DNA of 64,000 nucleotides from Bifidobacterium actinocoloniiforme DSM 22766 (GTDB lineage: Bacteria; Actinomycetota; Actinomycetes; Actinomycetales; Bifidobacteriaceae): the NCBI RefSeq assembly GCF_001263395.1, contig NZ_CP011786.1, forward strand, positions 1,674,001-1,738,000. Direction: 5' to 3'. Position numbers and translations under genes: made by a program. The notes beneath the pieces were generated by a model, which did no database searches, had not been told where the DNA came from, and saw only the letters and a program-made list of their open reading frames with translations. Positions 17,393 to 26,586 of the stretch are shown one piece after another (position 1 is the first letter of the stretch; each line of letters opens with the position of its first letter).

Positions 17393-18646
17393 ATGCCAGA
17401 TGCCACGTCCAAGCCCACCGCCACGCCCACCTTCGCGGATTTGACCACGATTGGCGTGGGCGGGGCTATCGCCTCCTTCGCGAGCCCCCGGGACCGCGTG
17501 GGCATGATCGAAGCTGTGGAGGGCGCCGACTCGCGCGGATTGCCCCTGTGCGTGATTGGCGGCGGCTCCAACCTCTTGGCTGCGGACGAGCCCTTCGAAG
17601 GCTTGGTCGTGCGAGACGCGCGCCAGGAGATCCACATTCTGGACGAAGCCGCCCCGGTCGAGTCGGCCGAGCGCACGGTCCATGTGGGTGCCACGGCTGG
17701 GACCAACTGGGACGACCTGGTGGCCTACTGCTTGCGGATGGGCCTGTCGGGCATCGAGGGGCTCTCGGGCATCCCAGGCACTGTCGGAGCTTCGGTCGTG
17801 CAGAACATCGGCGCTTACGGGCAAGAGGCCGCTGACTCAGTTGAGAGCGTCGAGGTGTGGGATCGGCAGGATAAGGCCATTCGCACGTTTGGCGCGGACC
17901 AAATGGAGTTCGGCTACCGGGATTCTTTGTTGAAGTCTTCCATGTACCGGGCCCCGGGCCGGCCCGACGGCAGCTTTTTCCCCACCCCCCGTTACGTGGT
18001 GTTGTCGGTCACGCTGGTCCTGAGCCACAGCGAGCAGGGCCGGGTGGACTCCGACCAGTTGGCTCGGGCCTTGGGGGTCGAGGTCGGCGCTTCGATGCCG
18101 GCCGCCCGTATTCGCGAGGCCGTGCTGGACATCCGCGCCCGCAAGGGGATGCTTGAGGATCCGGGCCGCTACACGAATCCCTGGATGAGGGGTTGCCGGG
18201 AGTCGTCCAACCTGGCCTCGGCCATCGGGGCCTTGTCCGAGCGGCAGATGGAAGCCGGGGAAACAACCGGCGGTGGGCCGAGCGATCTCCTGCTCGACCG
18301 GCATTCCTGCGGATCCTTCTTCACCAACCCAATCCTGCCTGCGGATCAAGCCGCCCGCCTGCCTGAGGAGGCCCCGCGCTTCCCGGCGCCCGCCACAGCG
18401 GGGGAGGGCGCGGTCAAGACCTCCGCAGCCTGGCTGATTGACCATGCCGGCTTCCATAAAGGTTACGGCCTTCCCGGCTCACGAGCCGCGCTGTCCAGCG
18501 CGCACACCCTGGCCCTGACCAACAGGGGCGGAGCGAGCGCCGTCGAATTGGCCGAACTCGCCCATTCCATCCAGGCCGGCGTGCTCGCCGCCTACGGTGT
18601 CGCTCTTGTCCCCGAGCCGGTCTTGGTGGGCCTGCGTCTGGACTAG
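17393..18646 (+). CDS. murB: UDP-N-acetylenolpyruvoylglucosamine reductase
   Basis: 417-residue FAD enzyme that makes UDP-N-acetylmuramate with NADPH, second committed step of peptidoglycan synthesis. Seen: TIGVGG at the N-terminus, IGGGSNLLAADEP (FAD), EGLSGIPGTVGASVVQNIGAYG, FGYRDS, DIRARKG, the catalytic Ser in SCGSFFTNP, and AAWLIDHAGFHKGYGLPG with a C-terminal Glu. Residues ~260-300 hold a Gly/Glu-rich insert that makes it longer than the usual ~350. ATG 17393 is used; the frame opens earlier but through the rpmG terminator. Confidence 0.95.
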   Translation: MPDATSKPTATPTFADLTTIGVGGAIASFASPRDRVGMIEAVEGADSRGLPLCVIGGGSNLLAADEPFEGLVVRDARQEIHILDEAAPVESAERTVHVGATAGTNWDDLVAYCLRMGLSGIEGLSGIPGTVGASVVQNIGAYGQEAADSVESVEVWDRQDKAIRTFGADQMEFGYRDSLLKSSMYRAPGRPDGSFFPTPRYVVLSVTLVLSHSEQGRVDSDQLARALGVEVGASMPAARIREAVLDIRARKGMLEDPGRYTNPWMRGCRESSNLASAIGALSERQMEAGETTGGGPSDLLLDRHSCGSFFTNPILPADQAARLPEEAPRFPAPATAGEGAVKTSAAWLIDHAGFHKGYGLPGSRAALSSAHTLALTNRGGASAVELAELAHSIQAGVLAAYGVALVPEPVLVGLRLD

Positions 18647-18671
18647 CGGACGGCGTCATCCGCGCCGCTCC

Positions 18672-18711
18672 CACAAGTGTTAAAGGGAAAGACAATTTAA
18701 AAACAGTTGTG
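18672..18711. promoter_or_regulatory. Inverted-repeat candidate operator upstream of the citrate cluster
   Basis: CACAAGTGTT (18672-18681) and AACAGTTGTG (18702-18711) are inverted copies matching at 9 of 10 positions with an A/T-rich 20-bp spacer, centre to centre about 30 bp. Position ahead of the only promoter-sized gap of the cluster suggests a site for one of the GntR regulators encoded in it. Confidence 0.5.
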
Positions 18712-18742
18712 AGCTACGCCACATTTTTCCTCTGAATAGACT
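18708..18742 (+). promoter_or_regulatory. Promoter region of the aconitase-citrate cluster with TGTGA-N6-CCACA site
   Basis: TGTGA-GCTACG-CCACA (18708-18723) differs at one base from the TGTGA-N6-TCACA palindrome. A -10 box TAGACT follows at 18737-18742 with no proper -35, as in activator-dependent promoters. The site would be centred near -33. Confidence 0.45.
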
Positions 18743-18806
18743 GAGGCCATACCAAGTAAAGAACCGCTCAGAGATGAACGGCCAGTAGGCTTTGGGGAGG
18801 ATTAGC

Positions 18807-21473
18807 ATGGATATGCAAGGATGCATTGGCTCGGTGGCGGGTGCCAAGTTCATTGACCTTGGGGCCGTTGCCAAGCAGACTGGTGCTGATGTGGATAGGA
18901 TGCCATACACAATGCGCATCCTGCTGGAAAACGTGGTGCGCAAAGCCCAAGGCGATGTGGATGACGAGAACGTACGTCGGGTGCTGGACTGGAAGCGTCA
19001 TATAGGGGAGGCCGTCTCCTTCTATCCTGCGAGGGTGATTCTGCAGGACTACACGGGAGTCCCCTGCGTGGTCGATTTGGCCTCGATGCGTGACGCCGCC
19101 ATGCGGATGGGCATTGACCCGAAAGCCGTCAACCCCGAGATTCCCGTGGACCTGGTCATAGACCACTCGGTCCAGGTGGATGAGGCCGGCAATCCGGGAG
19201 CGATGGCGTTCAACGTCAAGCGTGAGTATGAGCGCAACGCGGAGCGCTATAAGCTGCTGAAATGGGCGCAGAAGTCGTTTTCCAACTTCCGCGCCATTCC
19301 GCCCGACACGGGCATCATCCACCAGATCAACATCGAGCACCTGTCGCCGGTGGTGCAGTACGACGACCAGCTCGGCATGCTCTACCCGGACACCGTCTTC
19401 GGGACGGATTCCCACACCACCATGATCAATGGCCTGGCCGTGCTGGGTTGGGGCGTAGGCGGCCTTGAGGCGGAAGCCTGCATGTTGGGCGCCCCATCCA
19501 TCTTCTCGGTGCCTGAGGTGGTGGGTGTGCGGCTCACGGGCAGCCTGCCCTCCGGCACGGTAGCCACCGACATGACCCTCGCCATCACCAACCTGCTGCG
19601 CCAGCATAATGTGGTCGGCAAGTTCGTGGAGTACTTCGGGCCCGGCTATCAGCAGTTGGGCGTGGCTGACCGCGCCACCCTGGCCAACATGGCGCCCGAG
19701 TATGGCTCGACCTGCGGGTATTCGCCTTTCGACCAGGAGTCGATCAAGTACATGGAGCTCACTGGCCGCAGCGCCGAAAGCGTGGACCGGGCCGCGTCCT
19801 ACATGCGCGCCAACCACTTGTTCTACGATCCGCAGGCGGCCGACCAGGTGGACTACAGCGAGGTGATTGAGTTCGACCTGTCCACGGTGACCACCTCCTT
19901 GGCTGGTCCTAAGCGGCCGCAGGATCTGATAGCCCTGCCGGATATGAGCCGGGATTTCGCGCAGGAAGTGACCGCTCCGCTGGGCAACCACGGATTCGGC
20001 ATGGATGAGGCCGCGCTCGACCAGAGCGTCGACGTGGACATCGACGGGCGCGAAGAGACGATACGGGCCGGGGATGTCATGATCGCCGCCCTCACCTCCT
20101 GCACCAACACTTCCAACCCTACGGTGCTCATCGGGGCTGGGCTGCTGGCCAAGAAAGCCGTGGAGAAAGGGCTCACCGTCTCGCCCAAGGTCAAGACCTC
20201 CTTCGCGCCGGGCTCCCAGGCCGTGACGCGCTATATGGAAGCCACTGGACTCATGCCCTACCTGGACAAGCTTGGCTTTGAGATAGTGGCGTATGGCTGC
20301 ACGACCTGCATCGGCAACTCCGGCCCCCTCCATCCCTCGATCGAGCGGGCCCTCAAAGAGAGCGGCATAGCCACGGCAGCCGTGCTGAGCGGCAACCGCA
20401 ACTTCGAAAGCCGTATCCACCCGCTGATCAAGGGCAATTACCTGGCCTCCCCCATACTGGTCGTCGCTTACGCGCTGGCCGGGAACATGCGGGTGAATCT
20501 GAGCGAGGAACCATTGGGGCAGGACCAGGAAGGCCGGCCGGTGTTCCTCAAGGACATCTGGCCTTCAAGCGAGGAGATTGACGACTACGTCCGTCGTTAC
20601 GTCACCTCCGAGTCCTACCGGGACGCCTACAGGAACATCTTCGACGGTCGTCGGGAGTGGGACCAGCTGCAGGTGGAGGAATCAGAGACCTTCGCCTGGG
20701 ACCCTAAGTCCACGTATGTGGCCAATCCGCCCTACTTCGACCAGCAGATCGCTGGAGTCTCCAGCAAGCCGGACCTGACTGGGCTCACCGTTCTGGCGAA
20801 GCTGGGCGATTCGGTGACCACCGACCATATCTCCCCGGCCGGGGTCATCCCCAGCCTCTCGCCCGCGGGCCAATACTTGCGCGAGCATGGCGTGCAGGTG
20901 CGGGATTTCAACTCCTATGGCTCCCGACGCGGCAACCACAAGGTGATGATGCGTGGAACCCTGGCTAACACCCAGTTGCATAATCAGCTGGCTGACGGCA
21001 AGCAGGGAGGGTACACCAAGTACCTCCCCACCGGTGAGGTCCTGCCCATATTCGACGCCTGCGAGCGATACCGGCAGGATGGCACCGGGCTGATGATCGT
21101 GGCGGGCAAGGATTACGGGATGGGTTCCTCCCGTGACTGGGCCGCCAAGGGGGTCAAGCTCCTGGGGGTCAAGGCGGTCCTGGCCGAGTCTTTCGAGCGC
21201 ATCCACCGGTCCAATCTGGCCATGATGGGCGTGGTCCCCCTGCAGTTCCAGCCGGGGGAGAATGCGCAGACCCTGGGGCTGGACGGCACTGAGAGTTTCG
21301 ACGTGAGGCTCCCGGAACGGCCAGAGCCGCGCCAGCTCGTCGATGTGGTCATCCACGGGGAGCATGGCAAGGAGAAGGTCATCCAGGCCGTCATGCGGTT
21401 GGACTCGCAGGCTGAGATTTCCTACCTGGGTGTCGGCGGGATTCTCAATAAGGTGCTTGAAAGCAAGCGATAA
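18807..21473 (+). CDS. acn: Aconitate hydratase
   Basis: 888-residue AcnA/IRP-type [4Fe-4S] enzyme that interconverts citrate and isocitrate through cis-aconitate. Cluster ligands are C432 (TSCTNTSNP) and C498/C501 (GCTTCIGNSG), at the standard spacing; DSHTTMINGL and the C-terminal swivel domain (GSSRDWAAKG) are present, so the enzyme looks active. ATG 18807 has GGGGAGG 6 bases before. It is the first gene of the citrate-degradation row; a 9-bp hairpin and 174 bases separate it from the transporter, so part of its transcripts may end there. It could let the cell use isocitrate or aconitate, or make 2-oxoglutarate for glutamate. Confidence 0.96.
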   Translation: MDMQGCIGSVAGAKFIDLGAVAKQTGADVDRMPYTMRILLENVVRKAQGDVDDENVRRVLDWKRHIGEAVSFYPARVILQDYTGVPCVVDLASMRDAAMRMGIDPKAVNPEIPVDLVIDHSVQVDEAGNPGAMAFNVKREYERNAERYKLLKWAQKSFSNFRAIPPDTGIIHQINIEHLSPVVQYDDQLGMLYPDTVFGTDSHTTMINGLAVLGWGVGGLEAEACMLGAPSIFSVPEVVGVRLTGSLPSGTVATDMTLAITNLLRQHNVVGKFVEYFGPGYQQLGVADRATLANMAPEYGSTCGYSPFDQESIKYMELTGRSAESVDRAASYMRANHLFYDPQAADQVDYSEVIEFDLSTVTTSLAGPKRPQDLIALPDMSRDFAQEVTAPLGNHGFGMDEAALDQSVDVDIDGREETIRAGDVMIAALTSCTNTSNPTVLIGAGLLAKKAVEKGLTVSPKVKTSFAPGSQAVTRYMEATGLMPYLDKLGFEIVAYGCTTCIGNSGPLHPSIERALKESGIATAAVLSGNRNFESRIHPLIKGNYLASPILVVAYALAGNMRVNLSEEPLGQDQEGRPVFLKDIWPSSEEIDDYVRRYVTSESYRDAYRNIFDGRREWDQLQVEESETFAWDPKSTYVANPPYFDQQIAGVSSKPDLTGLTVLAKLGDSVTTDHISPAGVIPSLSPAGQYLREHGVQVRDFNSYGSRRGNHKVMMRGTLANTQLHNQLADGKQGGYTKYLPTGEVLPIFDACERYRQDGTGLMIVAGKDYGMGSSRDWAAKGVKLLGVKAVLAESFERIHRSNLAMMGVVPLQFQPGENAQTLGLDGTESFDVRLPERPEPRQLVDVVIHGEHGKEKVIQAVMRLDSQAEISYLGVGGILNKVLESKR

Positions 21474-21494
21474 CACGCAGTCACATGGTTCGTT

Positions 21495-21518
21495 GGCCGG
21501 GACGTTGCGGTCCCGGCC
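21495..21518 (+). terminator. GC-rich hairpin after aconitase
   Basis: Perfect 9-bp stem GGCCGGGAC / GTCCCGGCC with a 6-base loop, no T-tail. It may partly end or stabilise the acn transcript rather than stop it fully. Confidence 0.5.
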
Positions 21519-21647
21519 GCGGCGGGCCGTACTCATAAAGCGGAGAGTTCCCGATCCGCATGGTTGCCCGTTTTCGGACTTCCTCTGGCAGGGGAGCCTA
21601 GTAGGTCGAAAGAGCGCGGGCGGTATTCGTACAAGGAGAGAACGATT

Positions 21648-22580
21648 ATGTTAATTACCGTTATTTTCGCCCTGTTGCCCATCTTGGTGGCGATAATGTT
21701 GGGCATGTTCGCCGCGAAGCGCGGGCACTTCAGTGATAAAGACAGCAGTATGCTCATCAAGTTCGTGATGACCTATGCGCTGCCTATGCACGTGTTCGGC
21801 GGCATCTGGAAGACTCCAAGGAAGCTCATCATAGAGGACATCCCGCTGGCTCTGTGGATGCTTGGCAGCATGTTCGTGTGCTTCATCGTGCTGACGGTCA
21901 TCTACGTCATGGTGCTCAAGGCCGACAGGGCTGTATCCACCCTGCGCGCCCTTTCGGTGGCGGACCCATCCATTCCTTTCATCGGCTCGGCGGTCCTCCC
22001 GCTGCTGTTCAGCGCCAGCGAAAGCGCCATCGTCATCGGCATCGCCAGCCTGATCATCAACGTGATTCTCTTGCCCTTCGTGTTCACCGCTCTGGCGGAC
22101 AAGGAAGATACGAACGCGCCGAAGATCAACATCGGTCAGCGCTTGAAGAAGTCCCTGACCAAGCCGCTGGTCATCGCCGCCTTCCTGGGTTTCGCGCTCG
22201 CCTTGGCCGGGCTGCAGATGCCCAAGCAGCTTGACAGCACCTTCACGGTCCTAGGTAAGACCGCAGGGGGCGTGGCCATGTTCGCTACGGGCATCGTCCT
22301 GGTGACACGCAAGATCTCCTTCAACAAGAATGTCTTCATCACCGTGTTCCTCAAGAACCTGGCCTTCCCGCTCGTCATCTGGGGCCTGATGGCCGCCACT
22401 GGGATGCCCGGGGATCTCACCCGCATCGTCGTGGTCACCATGTCGATTCCCACCGCGACCATGCCCACGAACCTGGCCATCGAGTACCAGATCAATGAGT
22501 CGGAAATGGCCTCCACCCAGTTCTTGAGCACTATTCTTTCCTTCATCACGCTGAGCGCGGCCATGTTGCTGTTGAGCTAG
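21648..22580 (+). CDS. AEC-family carboxylate carrier
   Basis: 310-residue integral membrane protein of the auxin-efflux-carrier (AEC) family, with about ten membrane segments from ITVIFALLPILVAIMLGMF at the N-terminus to FLSTILSFITLSAAMLLL at the end. Related members MdcF and MleP carry malonate or malate, so in this cluster it is the best candidate for citrate (or malate) uptake; there is no CitS/CitP/CitM-type porter in the window. AAGGAGAG is 9 bases before ATG 21648. Substrate is inferred from context only. Confidence 0.85.
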   Translation: MLITVIFALLPILVAIMLGMFAAKRGHFSDKDSSMLIKFVMTYALPMHVFGGIWKTPRKLIIEDIPLALWMLGSMFVCFIVLTVIYVMVLKADRAVSTLRALSVADPSIPFIGSAVLPLLFSASESAIVIGIASLIINVILLPFVFTALADKEDTNAPKINIGQRLKKSLTKPLVIAAFLGFALALAGLQMPKQLDSTFTVLGKTAGGVAMFATGIVLVTRKISFNKNVFITVFLKNLAFPLVIWGLMAATGMPGDLTRIVVVTMSIPTATMPTNLAIEYQINESEMASTQFLSTILSFITLSAAMLLLS

Positions 22581-22649
22581 CCCGCCTATGAGGGATAAGA
22601 ACGACCAAACCCGATCCATGAACGCGCGGTAGGTAGAAACGAGGAAGCA

Positions 22650-23828
22650 ATGGGCAATGAGCAAGAGATATTTGAGATGCATGAACGCCATCGGGGGGTT
22701 CTTGGTATCGAAGCGGAATATGACGTGCGCGGCAAGGAGGAACTTGGCAAGCTCTATACGCCTGGCGTGGCGCTGATTTCCCGGGCCATCGCCAAGGATC
22801 CCGAACTGCGGCACCGCTACACGATGAGCGGCAAGCTGGTGGCTCTGATTACGGATGGTTCGGCTGTGCTTGGTTTGGGAGACATTGGCCCGTCCGCCGG
22901 CCTGCCCGTCGTGGAAGGCAAGGCCCTGCTCTACAAGGACATGGCCGGGGTCGACGCCCTGCCCATGGCCATTGCCCAGCTGCCCGTGGACGAGTTCGTC
23001 GATACGGTCGCCAATATCGCTGACAGTTTCGCGGGCATCCACCTGGAGGACATCGCGGCACCCCGCTGTTTTGAGATTGAGGACAAGCTCGCCCGCCGTC
23101 TGGATATCCCGGTCTACCACGATGACCAGGAAGGCACTGCGATCGTGGTGCTCGCGGCCCTGATGAACGCGGCCAAGGTGGTGGGCAAGGAGTTCTCCCA
23201 GCTCAAGCTGGTCATCAACGGCGCCGGCGCTTCGGGCATCGCGACCGCCAAGCTCCTGCACGCGGCGGGCCTGAGCCGTATACTCCTGGTCGACAAGGAG
23301 GGGTTGGTGACGGCGCAAGATGAGGGATACAACCCCTACCAGCGCGCGGAGGCCGACAATCCCGATGGTCTGCCCGCGCGCTCGCCGTTGAGCGAGGTCA
23401 TCGAGGGATGCGACGCTTTCATCGGGCTGTCCGTAGCCGACGCGCTGACCCCAGAGGATATCGGTCGTATGAACCAGCGCCCCATCGTCTTCGCCCTGTC
23501 GAATCCTAAGCCCGAGATCGACCCCCAGCTGTTGGGGGGCACGGATACGGCCGTCTTCGCCACAGGTTCCAGCCAGTACCCCAACCAGGTCAATAACGTG
23601 TTGGCCTATCCGGGTTTGTTCAAGGGCCTCTTGCGGGCCGGCGTCAAACGGGTCAGCCTGGACTTGGAGGTGGCCGCCGCCCGCAGTCTCGCCCAGCTCG
23701 TGGCCCAACCGAGGGCGGACAAGGTGATACCGGGGGTCTTCGACCCGGGTGTGGTGGACGCGGTCTGCGCGGCGGTGGAGAATTTTGCCAGGGAACATAC
23801 GATTCGCACGAAGGAGCAAGCAGAGTGA
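22650..23828 (+). CDS. Malic-enzyme-family protein, candidate oxaloacetate decarboxylase CitM
   Basis: 392 residues, NAD(P)-malic enzyme fold. Seen: the catalytic Tyr in KLYTPGV, Lys in LVEGKALLYKDM-like stretch (VVEGKALLYKDMAG), metal ligands in HLEDIAAPRCFEIE and YHDDQEGTA, and the nucleotide site INGAGASGIATAKLL. In lactic acid bacteria a soluble member of this family, CitM, sits in the citrate-lyase cluster and decarboxylates the oxaloacetate that the lyase makes; the place directly before citDEF argues for the same job. True malic enzyme remains possible. GAGGAAG precedes ATG 22650; its stop overlaps the citD start. Confidence 0.85.
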   Translation: MGNEQEIFEMHERHRGVLGIEAEYDVRGKEELGKLYTPGVALISRAIAKDPELRHRYTMSGKLVALITDGSAVLGLGDIGPSAGLPVVEGKALLYKDMAGVDALPMAIAQLPVDEFVDTVANIADSFAGIHLEDIAAPRCFEIEDKLARRLDIPVYHDDQEGTAIVVLAALMNAAKVVGKEFSQLKLVINGAGASGIATAKLLHAAGLSRILLVDKEGLVTAQDEGYNPYQRAEADNPDGLPARSPLSEVIEGCDAFIGLSVADALTPEDIGRMNQRPIVFALSNPKPEIDPQLLGGTDTAVFATGSSQYPNQVNNVLAYPGLFKGLLRAGVKRVSLDLEVAAARSLAQLVAQPRADKVIPGVFDPGVVDAVCAAVENFAREHTIRTKEQAE

Positions 23829-24130
23829 ATATCAATCACGACGCATCGGCGGGCAGTTTGGAGTCCTGTGACATCATCGTCACGCTCCTGCCGGCCCAGG
23901 AAGGTATTTCCATCGACTTGGAAAGCAGCGTCAAGGACCAGTTTGGGGTCCGGATTGAGGAGGAGATCCGTCGGACCCTGGACAGGCTGGGTGTCACCGC
24001 GGCCCAGGTCCGGGCTCAGGACCAGGGGGCGCTGGATTGCACGATCAAGGCCCGCACTATTGCGGCCGTCTACCGCGCCGCCGACCGGCAGGATGTGGAT
24101 TGGGAGGAGATTAACTCATGGATAGACTGA
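23825..24130 (+). CDS. citD: Citrate lyase acyl carrier protein (gamma subunit)
   Basis: 101-residue carrier that holds the phosphoribosyl-dephospho-CoA arm of citrate lyase. The modified serine is S14 in GSLESCD, at the same position as in Klebsiella CitD. GTG start 23825 overlaps the stop of the previous gene (GTGA) with AAGGAGC 8 bases upstream. It overlaps citE by 13 bases, so the lyase subunits are translationally coupled. Confidence 0.96.
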   Translation: MNINHDASAGSLESCDIIVTLLPAQEGISIDLESSVKDQFGVRIEEEIRRTLDRLGVTAAQVRAQDQGALDCTIKARTIAAVYRAADRQDVDWEEINSWID

Positions 24131-24996
24131 GACGCACGATGATGTTCGTGCCGGGCTCCAATGCAGCTATGCTGCGCGACTGCACGCTGTACGGCGCGGA
24201 TTCCATCATGTTCGACCTGGAGGACGCAGTCTCGCTCAGCCAGAAGGACACGGCCAGGCTTCTGGTGTATTCGGCGCTGAAGACCTTTGACTACGGCGGC
24301 GTGGAGACTGTTGCCCGGATCAATTCCCTTGAGGCCGGGGGAGCCCAGGATGTGGAGGCTATGGTCCTGGGCGGCATCGACGTGATTCGACTGCCCAAGA
24401 CCGAGACCGCCCAAGACATCCGCGACGTGGATGAGATCATTACCGCCGTGGAGCGCAAGTACGGCATCGAGCCTGGCAGGACCCGTATGATGGCCGCCAT
24501 CGAGGGGGCTGCTGGTGTGCTGAACAGCCGCGAGATAGCCCACGCCTCACCGCGCATGATGGCCATAGCCTTGGGCGCCGAGGATTATGTGACTTCTCAG
24601 AAGACTTACCGCTATCCTGATGGGGCTGAACTGTTCTTCGCCCGCAACTTCATCCTTCACGCTGCACGTGAGGCCGGCATCGCCGCGATTGACACGGTTT
24701 TCAGTGACATCGACGATGAAGAAGGGCTTGTCCGGGAGACCAAACTGATCAAGCAGTTGGGATTTGACGGCAAATCTGTCATCAACCCTAGGCAGATTCC
24801 TGTCATTGACGGGATTTTTGCGCCCTCACCCGAGCAGGTGGCCAAGGCGCGGGGCATTGTCGAGGGGCTTAAAGAGGCCGAATCCCGGGGTTCCGGGGTC
24901 GTGGCGGTCAATGGTCAGATGGTTGATAAGCCGGTGGTGGAGCGGGCCCAGCGCACGCTGGCTCTGGCCCAGGCTTCAGGAATGAAGGTGGAATAA
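24118..24996 (+). CDS. citE: Citrate lyase beta subunit (citryl-ACP lyase)
   Basis: 292-residue TIM-barrel lyase that splits citryl-ACP to acetyl-ACP and oxaloacetate. Signatures: RRTMMFVPGSNAAML, DSIMFDLEDAVSL (Mg-binding Glu/Asp), IRLPKTETAQDI, AAIEGAAGVLNSREIA, and GKSVINPRQIPVI. Its start lies inside citD and its stop TAA overlaps the citF ATG by one base. Cytoplasmic part of the CitDEF complex. Confidence 0.97.
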   Translation: MDRLRRTMMFVPGSNAAMLRDCTLYGADSIMFDLEDAVSLSQKDTARLLVYSALKTFDYGGVETVARINSLEAGGAQDVEAMVLGGIDVIRLPKTETAQDIRDVDEIITAVERKYGIEPGRTRMMAAIEGAAGVLNSREIAHASPRMMAIALGAEDYVTSQKTYRYPDGAELFFARNFILHAAREAGIAAIDTVFSDIDDEEGLVRETKLIKQLGFDGKSVINPRQIPVIDGIFAPSPEQVAKARGIVEGLKEAESRGSGVVAVNGQMVDKPVVERAQRTLALAQASGMKVE

Positions 24997-26546
24997 TGAC
25001 GCGCAATGCACTGAACAGGGAAATTCCCGAGCCCTACTCCTCCTCCTGCGGGGTGTACGAGGGGCAGTTCGCGCACATCAATGATTACCACCGGGCCGCT
25101 CCTGGGGTCCATCCCCGTAAGCCTGGCGATTCCAAGCTCCTGGATTCCATCCATGAGGCGATTGTGCGCACCGGTCTCAAGGACGGGATGACCATCTCCT
25201 TCCACCACCACTTCCGCGAGGGCGACCGCGTGATGAACCTGGTCATGGAGGAGATAGACCGGATGGGCATCAAGAACCTCTCGATCGCCCCTTCCTCCAT
25301 CGCCAACGTGCACGAGCCCCTGATCGACTACATCAAGCGGGGGGTGGTGACCTCAATCACCTCCTCAGGATTGCGGGATAAGCTGGGCGCCGCCATCTCC
25401 CACGGCATCATGGACGAGCCGGTGATCATCCGCTCCCACGGTGGCCGCGCCCGGGCCATCGTTTCCGGCGAGATCCATATCGACGTGGCGTTCATCGGTG
25501 CCCCCTCCTGCGACGAGTACGGCAACATCAACGGCACTGAAGGCAAGGCCACCTGCGGTTCATTGGGTTACGCCAAAATCGACGCCAAGTACGCCGACCA
25601 GGTGGTGGCCATCACCGACAGCCTGGTTCCCTATCCCAACACGCCGATCTCCATCCCTCAGACGGATGTGGATTATGTGGTCCAGGTGGATTCCATCGGA
25701 GACCCCGCCGGCATCGCCAAAGGCGCCACCCGCCTGACCAAGAACCCCAAGGAGCTCCTGATCGCCGAGTACGCGGCCAAGGTCATCACCGCCTCCAAGT
25801 ACTTCCGACCGGGGTTCTCCTTCCAGACCGGCACCGGCGGCGCGTCTCTGGCGGTCAGCCGCTACCTGCGCCAGGCCATGAAGGAGAGGGACGTCCATGC
25901 CAGCTTCGCCTTGGGCGGCATCACCAACTCCATGGTCGAGATGATGGAGGAGGGGTTGGTGGATAAGATTCTGGATGTCCAGGACTTCGACCACCCCAGC
26001 GCTCTCTCTCTGGCCAGGAACCCCCAGCATTATGAGATAGACGCGGAGATGTACGCCAGCGCCCTGTCCAAGGGGGCGGCCATCAACCAGCTGGACATCG
26101 CCATCCTGTCCGCTTTGGAAGTCGACACCGACTTCAACGTGAACGTGCTGACAGGTTCGGATGGTGTGATCCGCGGGGCCTCCGGCGGCCATTGCGATAC
26201 CGCTGCGGCCTGCAAGATGAGCATGATCGTGGCCCCACTGGTCCGCGGTCGCATCCCCACGGTGGTCGACCGGGTCAACACGGTGGTCACCCCCGGTGAT
26301 TCGGTGGATGTGGTCGTCACCGAGTATGGCGTCGCCATCAATCCCGCTCGTCCCGATTTGCAGGATATGGCCAAGCGCCTGGACGTGCCGTGCCTGACCA
26401 TTCAGGAGCTGCGCGACAAGGCCTATTCCATCACGGGCCGGCCCGACCCCATCCGCTATGGCGACAAAGTGGTGGCTGTGGTCGAGTATCGTGATGGCAG
26501 CTTCATTGACGCGGTGCGGCAGGTGGGTGAGTCCGCAACTTGCTAG
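24996..26546 (+). CDS. citF: Citrate lyase alpha subunit (citrate:acetyl-ACP transferase)
   Basis: 516-residue alpha subunit that exchanges the acetyl group on the carrier for citrate. Family motifs seen: GMTISFHHHFREGD, SIANVHEPLIDYI, RSHGGRARAI, and the GTGGASLAV and GGHCDTAAACKM loops. Length is the usual ~510. Start ATG 24996 shares a base with the citE stop. With CitD and CitE it gives a complete citrate lyase. Confidence 0.97.
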   Translation: MTRNALNREIPEPYSSSCGVYEGQFAHINDYHRAAPGVHPRKPGDSKLLDSIHEAIVRTGLKDGMTISFHHHFREGDRVMNLVMEEIDRMGIKNLSIAPSSIANVHEPLIDYIKRGVVTSITSSGLRDKLGAAISHGIMDEPVIIRSHGGRARAIVSGEIHIDVAFIGAPSCDEYGNINGTEGKATCGSLGYAKIDAKYADQVVAITDSLVPYPNTPISIPQTDVDYVVQVDSIGDPAGIAKGATRLTKNPKELLIAEYAAKVITASKYFRPGFSFQTGTGGASLAVSRYLRQAMKERDVHASFALGGITNSMVEMMEEGLVDKILDVQDFDHPSALSLARNPQHYEIDAEMYASALSKGAAINQLDIAILSALEVDTDFNVNVLTGSDGVIRGASGGHCDTAAACKMSMIVAPLVRGRIPTVVDRVNTVVTPGDSVDVVVTEYGVAINPARPDLQDMAKRLDVPCLTIQELRDKAYSITGRPDPIRYGDKVVAVVEYRDGSFIDAVRQVGESATC

Positions 26547-26586
26547 GGTGGGGGATACCCCCCAAACGCCTGGAACGAGGTGGGTC

